Positions 19,252 to 33,397 of a stretch of 64,000 nt of DNA are shown one piece after another. The DNA is from Agarivorans aestuarii (GTDB taxonomy: Bacteria; Pseudomonadota; Gammaproteobacteria; Enterobacterales; Celerinatantimonadaceae). The position numbers and the translations under genes were made by a program. The stretch lies in the NCBI RefSeq assembly GCF_019670125.1, contig NZ_AP023033.1:4616001-4680000 (forward strand). The letters are read 5' to 3'. The notes under the pieces were generated by a model. That model was not told where the DNA came from, did no database searches, and saw nothing but the letters and a program-made list of their open reading frames with translations. How positions within the stretch are numbered: the first letter of the stretch is position 1; every line of letters starts with the position of its first letter.

Positions 19252-20475
19252 TTATATCAGCGATTCTATTCCGTATTCTTTACCGTACTTCTCTACTACA
19301 AAGTCGATGTCTTTATCGCCTCGGCCTGACAAGTTAATCAGAATAGAGCCCTTACTACCTTGCTTAGCCAAATTGATAGCGTGAGCTACAGCATGAGCAG
19401 ATTCGATTGCTGGGATAATGCCTTCTAAACGCGAGAGCTCAAAAAAAGCGTCAATGGCTTCTTTGTCGCTGACTACACCATATTGAACCCGGCCTAAGTC
19501 TTTTAAGTAGGCATGCTGTGGCCCAACCGAAGGATAATCTAAGCCACTAGCTACTGAGTAAACTTGCTCAGGCTCTCCTTGCTCATCTTTAAGCATGTAG
19601 GAATGGAAACCATGCATAGTGCCAGGTTCACCCTTGGTTAAAGTAGCTGCATGTTCACCCACTTCTTCTAAACTGCGACCGGCAGGTTCACAACCATGCA
19701 TAGCTACCGCTTCATCTTCTAAAAAGGCACTAAACAGCCCCATAGCGTTAGAGCCACCACCAACACAAGCCACTAAATTGTCTGGTAGAGCTCCAGTCAT
19801 TGCTTGGAACTGCTCACGCGCTTCTATGCCAATAATTGATTGGAAGTCTCGCACCATCATCGGGAAGGGGTGAGGCCCAACCACCGAACCAATGGCATAA
19901 AGCTGGCTATGAGGATCGGCCATGTAAGCTTGAAAAGCGCTATCTACAGCTTCTTTTAAGGTTTTTCTACCGTGAGTAGCGGGGATAACATTGGCACCTA
20001 AAATACGCATTCTCACAACGTTAGGATGCTCTTTAGCAATATCCACTTCACCCATGTGAATATCACATTCTAACCCTAACAATGCAGCAGCGGTTGCTAA
20101 CGCAACCCCATGCTGACCAGCGCCGGTTTCGGCAATAACTTTGGTTTTGCCCATTTTTTTAGCCAGTAGCACTTCACCTAAACAGTGATTAATCTTATGC
20201 GCGCCTGTATGGTTTAGGTCTTCACGTTTTAAATAAATATCGCAGCCATAGGTTTGCGATAAATGCTCGGCGTGGAAAATTGGGCTAGGGCGACCCACAT
20301 AGTCTTGATACAAACGAGTAAGCTCTTTTACAAACTCTGGATCTTGGCGAATTTCTAAGTAAGCCTGATTAATATCATTCATTACTGTTTGAAGTTCTGG
20401 CGGAATAAAGCTTCCACCATATTCGCCAAAATAACCTTCGCTGTTTGGCAGCGGGTGTTCAAACTGTTTGTTCAT
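19252..20475 (-). CDS. trpB: Tryptophan synthase beta-type protein, not linked to trpA
   Basis: PLP enzyme of 407 aa joining indole and serine. The Schiff-base lysine is in HTGAHKIN (Lys94), the catalytic Glu is in AETGAGQHG (Glu116), the phosphate cup GGGSNAMG is present, and LSGRGDKD closes the protein. All catalytic features are present. It stands alone, with no trpA or other trp gene, and with its own promoter gap and terminators. It is therefore probably a second, stand-alone TrpB that could condense free indole. Several blocks ([16 protein letters not shown]) differ from operon TrpB proteins. Confidence 0.82.
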   Translation of the reverse strand: MNKQFEHPLPNSEGYFGEYGGSFIPPELQTVMNDINQAYLEIRQDPEFVKELTRLYQDYVGRPSPIFHAEHLSQTYGCDIYLKREDLNHTGAHKINHCLGEVLLAKKMGKTKVIAETGAGQHGVALATAAALLGLECDIHMGEVDIAKEHPNVVRMRILGANVIPATHGRKTLKEAVDSAFQAYMADPHSQLYAIGSVVGPHPFPMMVRDFQSIIGIEAREQFQAMTGALPDNLVACVGGGSNAMGLFSAFLEDEAVAMHGCEPAGRSLEEVGEHAATLTKGEPGTMHGFHSYMLKDEQGEPEQVYSVASGLDYPSVGPQHAYLKDLGRVQYGVVSDKEAIDAFFELSRLEGIIPAIESAHAVAHAINLAKQGSKGSILINLSGRGDKDIDFVVEKYGKEYGIESLI

Positions 20476-20550
20476 GGTCTGTCCCTAAAGCAAAACTCTA
20501 GTTATACCTAATAAAAGTAGGGATTTATGTGAAAACAGTCGCTAAAACAA

Positions 20551-20575
20551 AAAAAGCGGCCAAAGGCCGCTTTTT
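20551..20575 (-). terminator. Intrinsic terminator after glmU
   Basis: Stem AAAAAGCGGCC / GGCCGCTTTTT with an AAA loop, 17 bases beyond the glmU stop on the minus strand. Confidence 0.85.
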
Positions 20576-20592
20576 ATAAACAATTCAAATAA

Positions 20593-21954
20593 TTAAGATT
20601 TCTTAACTGGACGTTGCCAACCTTTAATACTGCGCTGCTTGGTTCTAGATATTGCCAATACTTCAGCTTCCACATCGCTAGTAATTGTAGAGCCAGCACC
20701 TACAGTTGCATTCTTACCCACGGTAACTGGAGCAACTAACTGAGTATCGCTACCAATAAAGGCACCATCTTCAATCACAGTTTGGAATTTATTAACACCA
20801 TCGTAATTACAGGTAATAGTGCCAGCACCAATATTCACTTTTTCACCTACCGTAGTATCACCTAAATAAGTTAAGTGACCAGCTTTAGAGCCTTTACCTA
20901 GCGTAGACTTCTTCATTTCTACAAAGTTACCTACATGAGCATCTTGCTCCAGCTTGGCTCCAGGGCGAAGGCGAGCAAATGGACCAGCGGAAGCATCTGC
21001 CGCTAAGCTAGCTTGTTCAATAATACTGTTAGCTTTAATGGTGACCTTATCGCCAATCTCACAATCAATCAAAATAGCGTTAGCTTCGATAGTCACATTG
21101 TTACCAACGGTAACTTTGCCCTTAATAATCACGTTGATATCGATGAAACAGTCGCTACCAATGCTTAACTCTCCACGCAAATCAAAGCGATTAGCATCGG
21201 CGAGGCTTACACCATCACGTAATAGTTGTTCTGCTTGGCCTTTTTGATAGGCGCGCTCTAAACCATTAAGTTGAACGCGATCATTCACCCCTTGTACTTC
21301 TACGATAGAGTCAGGCTGAACTGCTTGAACCACATTACCTTCTTTTGTGGCCATTTCTATAATATCGGTAACGTAGTACTCGCCCTGAGCATTGTCATTG
21401 CTTAGTTTCGCTAACCAGCGGTTAAAGTCATTACTATTGGCAACCAATACACCGGTATTCACTTCTTTAATTGCTAACTGCTCAGCGGTTGCATCTTTGT
21501 GCTCTACAATCGCCGCGACACTGCCGTTTTCACGCACAATTCGCCCATAGCCTGTTGGGTCATCTTGATCTACGGTGAGTAAACCAATACCGCTTTCTGG
21601 CAGGGCTTCAATTAAACGTTGTATGGTTTGTTCGCTGATTAACGGCGTATCACCGTATAACATCACTACTGCTTGGTTTGGCGCGAAATGAGGAGCAGCT
21701 TGCTGCATTGCGTGGCCAGTGCCTAACTGTTCAGCTTGTTCAACCCAGTTTAGACTTGGGTCATTGATTTGCTGCTGGATTAAATCGCCGCCGTGACCGT
21801 AAATCAAGTGAATAGCTTCTGGCTTTAGTTTTTTAGCGGTATCGATGACATGCTGCACCATTGGTTTATCTGCTAGTTTATGCAATACCTTCGGCAAAGT
21901 TGAACGCATCCTTGTTCCTTTACCGGCAGCCAAAATAACAACACTGAAGTTCAT
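20593..21954 (-). CDS. glmU: Bifunctional GlcN-1-P acetyltransferase / GlcNAc-1-P uridyltransferase
   Basis: Makes UDP-GlcNAc for peptidoglycan and LPS. At 453 aa it is the same size as E. coli (456). The N-terminal nucleotidyltransferase carries [21 protein letters not shown] and the C-terminal half is a left-handed beta helix of hexapeptide repeats ([15 protein letters not shown] onward) ending in the acetyltransferase site region. AAGGAAACAAA precedes the ATG. In many relatives glmU adjoins atpC; here ravA-viaA lie between. Confidence 0.96.
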   Translation of the reverse strand: MNFSVVILAAGKGTRMRSTLPKVLHKLADKPMVQHVIDTAKKLKPEAIHLIYGHGGDLIQQQINDPSLNWVEQAEQLGTGHAMQQAAPHFAPNQAVVMLYGDTPLISEQTIQRLIEALPESGIGLLTVDQDDPTGYGRIVRENGSVAAIVEHKDATAEQLAIKEVNTGVLVANSNDFNRWLAKLSNDNAQGEYYVTDIIEMATKEGNVVQAVQPDSIVEVQGVNDRVQLNGLERAYQKGQAEQLLRDGVSLADANRFDLRGELSIGSDCFIDINVIIKGKVTVGNNVTIEANAILIDCEIGDKVTIKANSIIEQASLAADASAGPFARLRPGAKLEQDAHVGNFVEMKKSTLGKGSKAGHLTYLGDTTVGEKVNIGAGTITCNYDGVNKFQTVIEDGAFIGSDTQLVAPVTVGKNATVGAGSTITSDVEAEVLAISRTKQRSIKGWQRPVKKS

Positions 21955-22046
21955 TTTGTTTCCTTATTACAGGTTAATTTTCCCAATCAACCAAGATGAT
22001 TTTCGACAACTTAAACAAGTGTAAGCGAAACGCATCAGCTTTGGAA

Positions 22047-23486
22047 TTATCGTTTAAATAAGCGTTGTATTGGCGAGCGAGTGTAATCCCATAGATGATC
22101 AAATACCTGCATCAGTTCAGGGTTGCCGTAGCTAGATAAGTTAAGTGCGTGGAATCGATTTTTTTGCGCTTTTAATAGCTCAATTGTCTCTAACAGCTCG
22201 CTAGGTGGAGCAGGGGCGATAAAATCTGACAATACCACTAAATCTGCGTTTTGGTATTTGTCTTCTGTCATTTGCTTAATCGCTTGCTGGAGCGCTACGG
22301 CCATATCGGTGCCACCATGAAAACTGTAAGACAGAAAATTAAGAACTTCTCTTAAGCCATCTTTTTTGGTGAGTTCGTAAGTGATGAGCTCTGTTGAAAA
22401 CATAATTACATAACAGTCACGCTGCTCAGCTAAGGCTATTTGCATTAAGCCATAGGCTAGGGCTTTAGCACACTTCTCAGGGAAGCCTTGCATAGAGCCA
22501 GAGCTATCAATGGCTAAAATGAATGGGCCCTTATCCAGCATGGTCTCGTCAGCGGCTTTTTTGTAGGTTTTCACCTTACGCAATTTGCGCTGCTTGCCCT
22601 GCATTTGATAGTTCATTAGCTGGTGGTCGACTAAGTGTTTATAAAAAATAACCTCTAACTCTGGGTAGGCTAGGAACATAGTTTCATTCGGCAAGAGCTT
22701 GGCTAAATCGTCACCTTCGTGCACCCCAACTATGTCGTCGGTAACTTGTTCTAATTGCTCCTCAACCAATTGAGGTTCTTCAACCGGGGCATTGCTAGCA
22801 TTAGGGTCACTCACTTGGTCGGCCATTCTGCCTAATTGCTCGGCAATTTTTTGCAGGCCTTTTTGCGATTTAAGAAACACTGCAAACTGCTTAAGCAAGT
22901 TAACTTCACTTTTGCGCAACTTGGCAGCGGCCATATCCCACAAGCGACCGAGTTTATTTGGGTCGCCTGATTCAGTCATTTCAGGCATGGCTTGCAGGGT
23001 CTCAACCCGTTGATAAAGATCGGCCAGCAAGGCTTGCTTATGCTGTTTCATTTCATCTACTTGAGCTTGATTTAACTCTTTAGCAATACTTTCGAACCAC
23101 TGATTACAAAAGTAGCTTTGAAACATAGGACTATAACGATGATGAGGATGGGCGGCCAATTCACTGGCCTTGCCATAAAAGCTGGAACAAACACTTAGCT
23201 GGATGAGTAAGTCATCTAGTTGCTGACTAAACCCTGCACTGTCTAATTCTATAGAACGCTGATACAAGGCAATTTCTTCAGCAAACTTTTCTTCGATAGT
23301 AATTTGACCAAGTTGAGCACGAATTTGGTTTTTCCACTTGCTCACTTGGTTTTTCATGGAACTTTGAATACCAGGACTAGACTCTGCAATCATCATAAGC
23401 TGCGGGCGCATCATCACCTCGCGAACGGCTTCATCAAGCAATCCCGATTCCGCTAACATTACACCAAACTGCAGGCTGTCTATCAC
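22047..23486 (-). CDS. viaA: VWA-domain protein ViaA
   Basis: Partner of the RavA ATPase, 479 aa (E. coli 483). The N-terminal half is helical; the C-terminal half is a von Willebrand A domain with a MIDAS motif DSSGS (LAIDSSGSMQG, about residue 327) and the later GGTDMA and SDF metal-ligand segments. In E. coli RavA-ViaA acts with respiratory complexes and affects aminoglycoside sensitivity. It starts at GTG, nine bases after the ravA stop, so the two are translationally linked. Confidence 0.92.
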   Translation of the reverse strand: MIDSLQFGVMLAESGLLDEAVREVMMRPQLMMIAESSPGIQSSMKNQVSKWKNQIRAQLGQITIEEKFAEEIALYQRSIELDSAGFSQQLDDLLIQLSVCSSFYGKASELAAHPHHRYSPMFQSYFCNQWFESIAKELNQAQVDEMKQHKQALLADLYQRVETLQAMPEMTESGDPNKLGRLWDMAAAKLRKSEVNLLKQFAVFLKSQKGLQKIAEQLGRMADQVSDPNASNAPVEEPQLVEEQLEQVTDDIVGVHEGDDLAKLLPNETMFLAYPELEVIFYKHLVDHQLMNYQMQGKQRKLRKVKTYKKAADETMLDKGPFILAIDSSGSMQGFPEKCAKALAYGLMQIALAEQRDCYVIMFSTELITYELTKKDGLREVLNFLSYSFHGGTDMAVALQQAIKQMTEDKYQNADLVVLSDFIAPAPPSELLETIELLKAQKNRFHALNLSSYGNPELMQVFDHLWDYTRSPIQRLFKR

Positions 23487-23495
23487 GCTTATAGC

Positions 23496-25145
23496 CTAGT
23501 TAAAAAAGTCATTAATATTGCGCATCCTGTAGGCTTGTTTATCCAATAATGTAGCCACGCCAGACACCATTAACTCAACCTCCATTAAACTAGCTTCTAT
23601 CGCCTCTGGTAGTTGCTGGGAGATAAAGTTATGGGGCAATGCTCCATGAAATTGAGTTCGACTACGTTTTAGCTCATATTCAGCTTGTTTAATACTAGCC
23701 AATACCGCATCAATTTGCTGTTGCCAGCTAGCCACCAAGCTTTCATCAAGGCCTTGCTGCTTGGCAATGCCCAGCAACAATGGACGATTAGCTAAATCTT
23801 TAATCACTAGCTGGTGGTTAATATCAACATCAAAGCGTAGCTGACATAACTCGGAACCCTCGTTAATCCGCCCTAACATTTCACAATTACCGCTTTTGAT
23901 TTTCTTGGAAAACTCGTTGGCATCCACATAGACCCAACGCGTTTCGCCTTTGTCTTTTTCACTCACCGACAAATTACTTTGCAATACCACCAGCTTAAAT
24001 AGCTCGCCACCGTGTTTATTGGGGAAACGCTTAGCGCTACCAAAATCATATTTATATTGGTCCTTTCTTAGACCAGAATCATGGGAGAACTGAACGGTGA
24101 GCTGCTCACAAATATCATCTACGGTGGCGCTATAATGACGTTCTGCACCTTCTGCCAACTCTTTTAGCTTAAGCTGGTCAAAAGCATGGTTGACCGCATA
24201 ATCTTGCATGCAGGTTTGAATAAACTGTCGGTCGTCTAGGTTGTGCCAGAGACAGTCTTGTAGCAACAATAAATCCAGCGGATTAATTTCTGAACGACCA
24301 TTAAAAAAGGCACTGGTTTGCAGTAAATGAACAGACTTCTTCCAGCGGCGATCCGACACATAAAGGTCGCTAACAATGCTGCCTTCACCCGCTAAGGGTA
24401 AACCTTGCTCAACCAAGTTTTTAATCAGGTACATTTTTTCAAACACACTGTCACTCATAGTGACTTGGCCAAGCTGTGCTTGCCATGTTTGATACTCTTC
24501 ATCACTAATAACTAAGTTTTCTGGAATATCTTGCAAGCTTTGGTTATCAAGTAATAAGGCTTTAAAATTGTCTTTTTGCTGAATTCTATTTACAAATACC
24601 CGCAGTAACATCCGGTCATATAGCGCTTCTAAGCCGCCATCTTCTTGCGGCAGTTCATTTGAAGCCGAAATAAGTAAACGCATTGGCACTGGTAAATTTT
24701 CGTAGCTATTACGAAAGGTGCGCTCATTCACAACCGTAAGTAAAGTGTTGAGAATAGCCGGACCGGCTTTCCAAATTTCATCAAGAAAAACAATATGCGC
24801 TGTAGGCAAGTAGCCTTCGGTTAAGCGGACATATTTACCATTGTCTTTAAGCTCTTGGATCGACAATGGACCAAATACTTCTTCGGGCGTAGAAAAACGC
24901 GTCATTAAGTAGTCGAAAAAACTTTGGCTTTTAAAGGCTTTAACCAAGCGTTTGGCAATCATGCTTTTTGCAATACCCGGCGGACCTAGTAGAAAAACAC
25001 TTTCTCCGGCTAAGGCTGCGAGAAGACACAGCTTGAAGCTTTCTTCACGTTCATAAATACCTGCCGACAAGGCTTTAATCAGGCTTTGAATACGCTCCGA
25101 GAGCAAGGCTTTGTTTGCCTGATTTAATGGCGCAATAGTAGCCAT
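23496..25145 (-). CDS. ravA: MoxR-class AAA+ ATPase RavA
   Basis: About 549 aa. The AAA+ core has Walker A GPPGIAKS (about residues 54-61), Walker B IVFLDEIWKAGP and sensor 1 LLISASNELP, followed by a long C-terminal extension that includes the LARA-like region. E. coli RavA (498 aa) binds the lysine decarboxylase LdcI and ViaA. The ATG at 25145 is preferred because AAAGGA lies six bases ahead; an upstream TTG at 25169 would overlap it. First gene of the ravA-viaA pair. Confidence 0.92.
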   Translation of the reverse strand: MATIAPLNQANKALLSERIQSLIKALSAGIYEREESFKLCLLAALAGESVFLLGPPGIAKSMIAKRLVKAFKSQSFFDYLMTRFSTPEEVFGPLSIQELKDNGKYVRLTEGYLPTAHIVFLDEIWKAGPAILNTLLTVVNERTFRNSYENLPVPMRLLISASNELPQEDGGLEALYDRMLLRVFVNRIQQKDNFKALLLDNQSLQDIPENLVISDEEYQTWQAQLGQVTMSDSVFEKMYLIKNLVEQGLPLAGEGSIVSDLYVSDRRWKKSVHLLQTSAFFNGRSEINPLDLLLLQDCLWHNLDDRQFIQTCMQDYAVNHAFDQLKLKELAEGAERHYSATVDDICEQLTVQFSHDSGLRKDQYKYDFGSAKRFPNKHGGELFKLVVLQSNLSVSEKDKGETRWVYVDANEFSKKIKSGNCEMLGRINEGSELCQLRFDVDINHQLVIKDLANRPLLLGIAKQQGLDESLVASWQQQIDAVLASIKQAEYELKRSRTQFHGALPHNFISQQLPEAIEASLMEVELMVSGVATLLDKQAYRMRNINDFFN

Positions 25146-25263
25146 AATCATCCTTTGCTTGTTGGCCAATTAACCGCGCGTTAAGGCCATATTTTTATTA
25201 GTGTTTAATGGTAGCGGCTTCGTGGCTACTTTTCGTTGATATCAACATCATTTTTTACAAACA

Positions 25264-25290
25264 AAAAAGGCGCTCTGAGAGCGCCTTTTT
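25264..25290. terminator. Terminator of the ATP synthase operon
   Basis: AAAAAGGCGCTC / GAGCGCCTTTTT with a TGA loop, 15 bases after the atpC stop on the minus strand. Confidence 0.88.
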
Positions 25291-25305
25291 ATTATCAAAC
25301 TAAAC

Positions 25306-25731
25306 TTATCGGACATTTTTCCCGAGGATTTCGATAACTTGAAGTTGAGCCATTGCTTTCGCTAGTTCAACTTGAGCTCTCGCAAAATCCACATCGCTGT
25401 TTGGATTGCTAATGCTTTCCTCAGCTGCCTGTTTAGCTTGCTGGGCTTTGGCTTTATCGAGCTCGTTGCCTCGAATCGCGGTATCAGCTAGAACGGTTAC
25501 ATTTCCTGGTTGTACTTCCAAGAAACCACCAGAGATGTATATCACCTCTTCGTGACCGTGCTGTTTTACCATGCGAACCATACCAGGCTTAATTGGAGTT
25601 AGTAGTGGAGCATGACCATGCAATACTCCCAACTCACCCTCTTCACCGGTTACTCGTAAATGTTCAACGCGACCCGAGAAAATCTTCTCTTCGGCGCTAA
25701 CCACGTCCAAGTGAACTGTCATCGCTGCCAT
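25306..25731 (-). CDS. atpC: ATP synthase epsilon subunit
   Basis: Central-stalk and inhibitory subunit of F1, 141 aa (E. coli 139). The beta-sandwich domain ([25 protein letters not shown]-like opening, [19 protein letters not shown]) is followed by the C-terminal two-helix regulatory domain. Last gene of the nine-gene atp operon, 31 bases after atpD. Confidence 0.96.
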   Translation of the reverse strand: MAAMTVHLDVVSAEEKIFSGRVEHLRVTGEEGELGVLHGHAPLLTPIKPGMVRMVKQHGHEEVIYISGGFLEVQPGNVTVLADTAIRGNELDKAKAQQAKQAAEESISNPNSDVDFARAQVELAKAMAQLQVIEILGKNVR

Positions 25732-25762
25732 TTCAGCCTCCTGTTACGCCAATTGGCGAAGC

Positions 25763-27163
<1,401 letters not shown>

Positions 27164-27176
27164 TTAATGCCTCGCC

Positions 27177-28040
27177 TTAAACGGCTGCAGCTCCCGCAGA
27201 AATTTCGCTCAATTCTTGAGTAATTGCTGCTTGACGTTCTTTGTTGTAAATCAACTGAAGATCGTCAATTAAATTACCCGCATTGTCGGTTGCCGCTTTC
27301 ATTGCAACCATTCGTGCAGCTTGTTCACAAGCGAGGTTTTCTACCACACCTTGATAAACTTGAGATTCGATATAACGTACCAATAAACCGTCGAGTATCT
27401 CTTCGGCACTTGGTTCGTATAAATAATCCCAACTGCGAGACGCAATTTCTGGGTCATCTGCTTTAGGCAGCGGCAATAATTGGTCCATTGTTGGTTCTTG
27501 TACCATGGTGTTAACAAAATGGTTATACACCACATAAATGCGATCCAATTTGCCTTCATCGTAGGCTTCAAGCATCACTTTTACGGTACCGATTAGCTCT
27601 TCAACGGTTGGGTTATCACCCAAGCCTGAGTTTTGAGCTACCACATTGCCACCGTGGTTATTAAAAAATGCGGTTGCTTTTCCGCCAATAACGGCTAAAT
27701 CAGCTTCAACACCTTTATCTTTCCACTGCTGCATGTCTGTAACAACTTTCTTAAACAAGTTAATGTTTAAGCCGCCACACAGACCGCGGTCAGTAGACAC
27801 CACGATGTAACCAACACGCTTAGCTTCTCGTTCTACAGCATACGGATGCTTATATTCGAGTTTACCAAGCGCGATATGACCAATTACTTTGCGCATAGCT
27901 ACTGCGTAGGGGCGGCTGCTTTCCATGCTGTCCTGAGAACGACGCATTTTACTCGCTGCAACCATCTCCATCGCTTTGGTAATTTTTTGAGTGTTTTTAA
28001 CACTGCCAATCTTACCTTTAATTTCTTTAGCGCCGGCCAT
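27177..28040 (-). CDS. atpG: ATP synthase gamma subunit
   Basis: Rotor shaft of F1, 287 aa, same length as E. coli. It has the typical N-terminal coiled-coil start ([20 protein letters not shown]) and the C-terminal helix ([20 protein letters not shown]). It lies 29 bases after atpA. Confidence 0.97.
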   Translation of the reverse strand: MAGAKEIKGKIGSVKNTQKITKAMEMVAASKMRRSQDSMESSRPYAVAMRKVIGHIALGKLEYKHPYAVEREAKRVGYIVVSTDRGLCGGLNINLFKKVVTDMQQWKDKGVEADLAVIGGKATAFFNNHGGNVVAQNSGLGDNPTVEELIGTVKVMLEAYDEGKLDRIYVVYNHFVNTMVQEPTMDQLLPLPKADDPEIASRSWDYLYEPSAEEILDGLLVRYIESQVYQGVVENLACEQAARMVAMKAATDNAGNLIDDLQLIYNKERQAAITQELSEISAGAAAV

Positions 28041-28069
28041 ATCTATTCGCTCCTATTCGTCAGGGTTGA

Positions 28070-29611
28070 TTACCAAGATTGCGTAGATTTAAAGCTTTCT
28101 AACAAGCCTTTAATCGAAGCGTCAATCTCGTCGTTGTAATCGCCTTTCTCGTTAATAGACGCCAATAGATCGGCATACTCATTGTTAGCGTAAGCTAACA
28201 ATGCGGTTTCAAAATCAACAATTTTGTTAATTTCTATATCCGTTAAGAAACCTTTTTCCGCTGCGTATAGACCTAAGGCCTGTTCAGCTACAGATAATGG
28301 GCTGAATTGCTTCTGCTTCATTAACTCTGTTACTTTTTGGCCGTGGTCTAACTGCTTACGGGTTGCATCATCTAAGTCAGATGCAAACTGAGCAAATGCC
28401 GCTAATTCGCGGTATTGCGCCAGTGCGGTACGAATACCACCAGACAGTTTCTTAATAATCTTAGTTTGTGCAGCACCACCAACACGAGATACCGAAATAC
28501 CTGGGTCAACCGCCGGACGAGTACCAGAGTTAAACAACTGGCCTGTTAGGAAGATTTGACCATCGGTAATCGAAATTACGTTGGTAGGTACGAATGCAGA
28601 TACGTCACCGGCTTGAGTTTCAATAATCGGCAATGCCGTTAATGAACCTGATTTGCCTTTAACTTCACCTTTAGTGAACTCTTCTACGTATTTCTCGTTA
28701 ACTTGAGACGCACGCTCTAGTAGACGAGAGTGAAGGTAGAAAACGTCACCAGGGTATGCTTCACGACCAGGAGGTCGACGTAATAGCAATGAAATTTGAC
28801 GATAAGCAACAGCTTGCTTAGATAAATCATCATAGATGATTAACGCGTCTTCACCGCGGTCACGGAAGTATTCACCCATAGTACAACCCGCGTAAGGCGC
28901 TAGGTATTGTAATGCGGCTGAATCAGAAGCAGATGCTGCAACAATAGTGGTGTATTCCATTGCGCCATATTCTTCTAACTTACGAACAACGTTCGCGATA
29001 GTTGAAGCTTTTTGGCCAATAGCAACGTACACACACTTAATGCCAGAGCTTTTCTGGTTAATGATAGTATCTACAGCAATAGCTGTTTTACCAATCTGAC
29101 GGTCACCAATAATCAACTCACGCTGACCACGGCCGATTGGAATCATAGAGTCAATCGCTTTAATACCTGTTTGCACAGGTTTGTCTACCGATTTACGTTC
29201 CATTACGCCAGGAGCAATTACTTCGATTGGCGAGAAGCCATCGTTGTCTACTGCGCCTTTACCATCAATTGGCTCACCCAGTGTATTAAGTACACGTCCG
29301 AGTAGGCCACGACCTACTGGAACTTCCAAAATACGACCAGAACTTTTAACTTTATCACCCTCTGCTAAATCAGCATAAGGGCCCATTACTACAGCACCAA
29401 CAGAGTCACGCTCTAGGTTAAGTGCGATAGCATAACGGCTACCAGGAAGCTCAATCATCTCGCCTTGCATTACATCGGCAAGACCATTAATTCGAATAAT
29501 ACCATCGCTTACAGAAACGATAGTACCTTCGTTACGAGCTTCACTGACAACTTCGAACTGTTCAATTCTTTGCTTGATCAGTTCACTTATTTCAGTGGAA
29601 TTCAGTTGCAT
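28070..29611 (-). CDS. atpA: ATP synthase alpha subunit
   Basis: Non-catalytic nucleotide-binding subunit of F1, 513 aa, exactly the E. coli length. Walker A is GDRQIGKTA near residue 169, [17 protein letters not shown] follows, and the arginine finger region [14 protein letters not shown] is intact. Confidence 0.97.
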   Translation of the reverse strand: MQLNSTEISELIKQRIEQFEVVSEARNEGTIVSVSDGIIRINGLADVMQGEMIELPGSRYAIALNLERDSVGAVVMGPYADLAEGDKVKSSGRILEVPVGRGLLGRVLNTLGEPIDGKGAVDNDGFSPIEVIAPGVMERKSVDKPVQTGIKAIDSMIPIGRGQRELIIGDRQIGKTAIAVDTIINQKSSGIKCVYVAIGQKASTIANVVRKLEEYGAMEYTTIVAASASDSAALQYLAPYAGCTMGEYFRDRGEDALIIYDDLSKQAVAYRQISLLLRRPPGREAYPGDVFYLHSRLLERASQVNEKYVEEFTKGEVKGKSGSLTALPIIETQAGDVSAFVPTNVISITDGQIFLTGQLFNSGTRPAVDPGISVSRVGGAAQTKIIKKLSGGIRTALAQYRELAAFAQFASDLDDATRKQLDHGQKVTELMKQKQFSPLSVAEQALGLYAAEKGFLTDIEINKIVDFETALLAYANNEYADLLASINEKGDYNDEIDASIKGLLESFKSTQSW

Positions 29612-29625
29612 ACTCTATTCCCCAA

Positions 29626-30156
29626 TTACGCTTGCAGTGCGTCGGATAGTTTTGCCAATTGCCCTTTTACAGAGCTATCAATCACTAAATCACCAGCGTG
29701 AATAATCACTCCAGCCATTAATGAGGCATCAACACTACAGTTAAGCTTCACTTTGCGTGATAAACGCTGTTCCAAGGAAGCACTAATTTGCGCTTGCTGC
29801 GCGGCATCTAGTTCAGAAGCAGAAATAACATCAGCTGTTATCTCTTTAGCCAATTCGGCTTTGTACTCTAAGAACAGAGCTAACACAGCAGGCAACGCGT
29901 CTAAACGTGCATTTTCAGCCATCAACTTTATTAAGTTAAGGCCGTGCTCGTTAAGCTGCTCAGCACATACGGTGGTAAATAAGTTTACCAAGGTAGTTGC
30001 TGATTCCTTTTTCAGTTGCACAGAAACGTGCTCGTTAGCTGCCACTTCGGCAACAAACGCTAACATTTCAGTCCACTCATCTAAGGCTTTGTGCTCAACG
30101 GCAAAATCAAACGCAGCTTTAGCGTAGGGACGAGCAATGGTGGTTAAATCAGCCAT
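29626..30156 (-). CDS. atpH: ATP synthase delta subunit
   Basis: Peripheral-stalk subunit linking F1 to the b dimer, 176 aa (E. coli 177). The N-terminal helical bundle begins [14 protein letters not shown] and the C-terminus has [21 protein letters not shown]. It lies between atpF and atpA. Confidence 0.95.
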   Translation of the reverse strand: MADLTTIARPYAKAAFDFAVEHKALDEWTEMLAFVAEVAANEHVSVQLKKESATTLVNLFTTVCAEQLNEHGLNLIKLMAENARLDALPAVLALFLEYKAELAKEITADVISASELDAAQQAQISASLEQRLSRKVKLNCSVDASLMAGVIIHAGDLVIDSSVKGQLAKLSDALQA

Positions 30157-30175
30157 AAGCTCTACCTTTTATCCC

Positions 30176-30649
30176 TTATTTCAGCTCAGCGACTAGCTTA
30201 TCAACAATATGCTTGTTGGCTTCTTTGTCGATTGAACGCTCAAGAATTTTCTCAGCGCCAGCGATGGCTAAAGCAGCTACTTGTGCACGTAACTCTTCAC
30301 GAGCTCGATTACGTTCTGCTTCAACTTCAGCATTACCTTGAGCAAGAATTTTTTCACGCTCTTGGTTAGCCAGCTCTTTTGCTTCGTCGATGATTTGAAT
30401 TTTGCGCTTATTAGCTTGCTCAACAATCACAGCAGCTTCCGATTTAGCATCTTTCATTTGCTCTGAAGCTTTAGCTTGAGCTAACTGAAGATCTTTACCG
30501 GCACGTTCAGCGTCAGCTAAACCATCCGCAATTTTCTTTTGACGAGCTTCAATCGCATCGATTAATGGTGGCCATACGTACTTAACGCAGAACCAACAAA
30601 AAATCGCGAACGATATCGCTTGTCCAAACATGGTTGCATTGATATTCAC
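30176..30649 (-). CDS. atpF: ATP synthase b subunit
   Basis: Membrane-anchored peripheral stalk, 157 aa. One N-terminal membrane helix ([21 protein letters not shown]) is followed by a long charged coiled coil ending VDKLVAELK. The start codon is GTG with GGAGGTG upstream. Confidence 0.95.
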   Translation of the reverse strand: MNINATMFGQAISFAIFCWFCVKYVWPPLIDAIEARQKKIADGLADAERAGKDLQLAQAKASEQMKDAKSEAAVIVEQANKRKIQIIDEAKELANQEREKILAQGNAEVEAERNRAREELRAQVAALAIAGAEKILERSIDKEANKHIVDKLVAELK

Positions 30650-30683
30650 AACGACACCTCCCTATTTGTTAGGAATCGAAGGA

Positions 30684-30956
<273 letters not shown>

Positions 30957-30989
30957 TTATTAGGTTAAAACAGTTTTTATTAAACTTAA

Positions 30990-32196
<1,207 letters not shown>

Positions 32197-32458
32197 TCTC
32201 GACCTCTACTAGTTTTTACATTTAACCCATTACCTAAAACTAGGTAAAAAGGGCTTGCGAAAAAGCCTAATGATTATACGTCGAACGCGCACTTTTGCAA
32301 TCAGAAGCAAAGCTGAAGTCACCAATTTGTAACAGCTTACATCAACAAATAGCGGTTATTGTTAATTTTTATGTTACAAATCAGCGATTTTGGTCATTTT
32401 TTGGTGAATGTTAGGTAATCAAGATCAAAGAAATACAGCTGAGATTAGTTTATAAAAA

Positions 32459-33397
32459 CTACAGAGTCTCGTCAGAATCGATGAAGAGCGCCAAAATAGC
32501 ATCTAATTCGTCCAGGTTTGCGTAGTCAATAACCAACTTTCCCTGACCTTTTTTGTTTTGCTGGATTTTTACACCAGCACCTAAGCGTTCGCTTATTCTT
32601 TGCTCTAATCTGTTAATATCTGGATCAACTTTAGCGGGTTGTTTAGGCGCTTTTGGGTTTAAAACCGCCTTAACCAGTTTTTCAGTATCACGAACCGTTA
32701 AGCCTTTGGCTGCGACATTGCGAGCAGTTTCGGCTTGGGTTTCACCATTAAGCGCTAACAGAGCACGGGCATGTCCCATTTCTATATCACCATGCTCTAA
32801 TAAGATTTTCACATCATTATCAAGGCTATTTAGGCGCAGTAAGTTAGTCACGGTAGTACGAGATTTCCCCACTGCTTCAGCTACTTGCTGATGAGTAAGC
32901 TCAAACTCATTCATTAAACGGTCTAGGGCAACCGCTTCTTCCATGGCGTTGAGATCTTCACGTTGAATATTTTCAATTAAGGCGATAGCAACGGCGTTTT
33001 CGTCGCTCACATTTTTAATTAAACATGGCACGTCGTGCAGATGAATTTGCTGAGAAGCTCGCCAGCGACGTTCGCCAGCAATAATTTCGAATTGGTTTTC
33101 ACCCACTTCGCGCACCACGATAGGTTGAATAACACCTTGTGCTTCAATTGAGTGGGCCAGTTCTTCAAGCGCTTCTGCCGACATGTCTTTACGCGGTTGG
33201 TATTTACCAGGGCGTAGCCATTCAATTGGCAACTTGCGTAAATCACCGCGGTTTTCGTCAACGGTTTGCTGATTAGTATCGGCTTTAGTGTCCTCTTCAA
33301 CTTGACGTTGACGAGCGTTATTACTGGTACTGAGTAATAAATCTAATCCTTTACCTAATCCACGTTTTCTCGCTGACATGTCTTTATCCGTATTCAT
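32459..33397 (-). CDS. parB: Chromosome partitioning protein ParB
   Basis: CTP-dependent clamp that loads at parS and spreads around the origin, 312 aa. The N-terminal ParB/Srx domain has IVVREVGENQFEIIAGERRWRAS and ENIQREDLNAMEEA. The central helix-turn-helix is HQQVAEAVGKSRTTVTNLLRL, and the C-terminal dimerisation domain ends the protein. Its start codon overlaps the parA stop. A perfect 14-bp parS core lies 3.4 kb away, behind mioC. Confidence 0.96.
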   Translation of the reverse strand: MNTDKDMSARKRGLGKGLDLLLSTSNNARQRQVEEDTKADTNQQTVDENRGDLRKLPIEWLRPGKYQPRKDMSAEALEELAHSIEAQGVIQPIVVREVGENQFEIIAGERRWRASQQIHLHDVPCLIKNVSDENAVAIALIENIQREDLNAMEEAVALDRLMNEFELTHQQVAEAVGKSRTTVTNLLRLNSLDNDVKILLEHGDIEMGHARALLALNGETQAETARNVAAKGLTVRDTEKLVKAVLNPKAPKQPAKVDPDINRLEQRISERLGAGVKIQQNKKGQGKLVIDYANLDELDAILALFIDSDETL

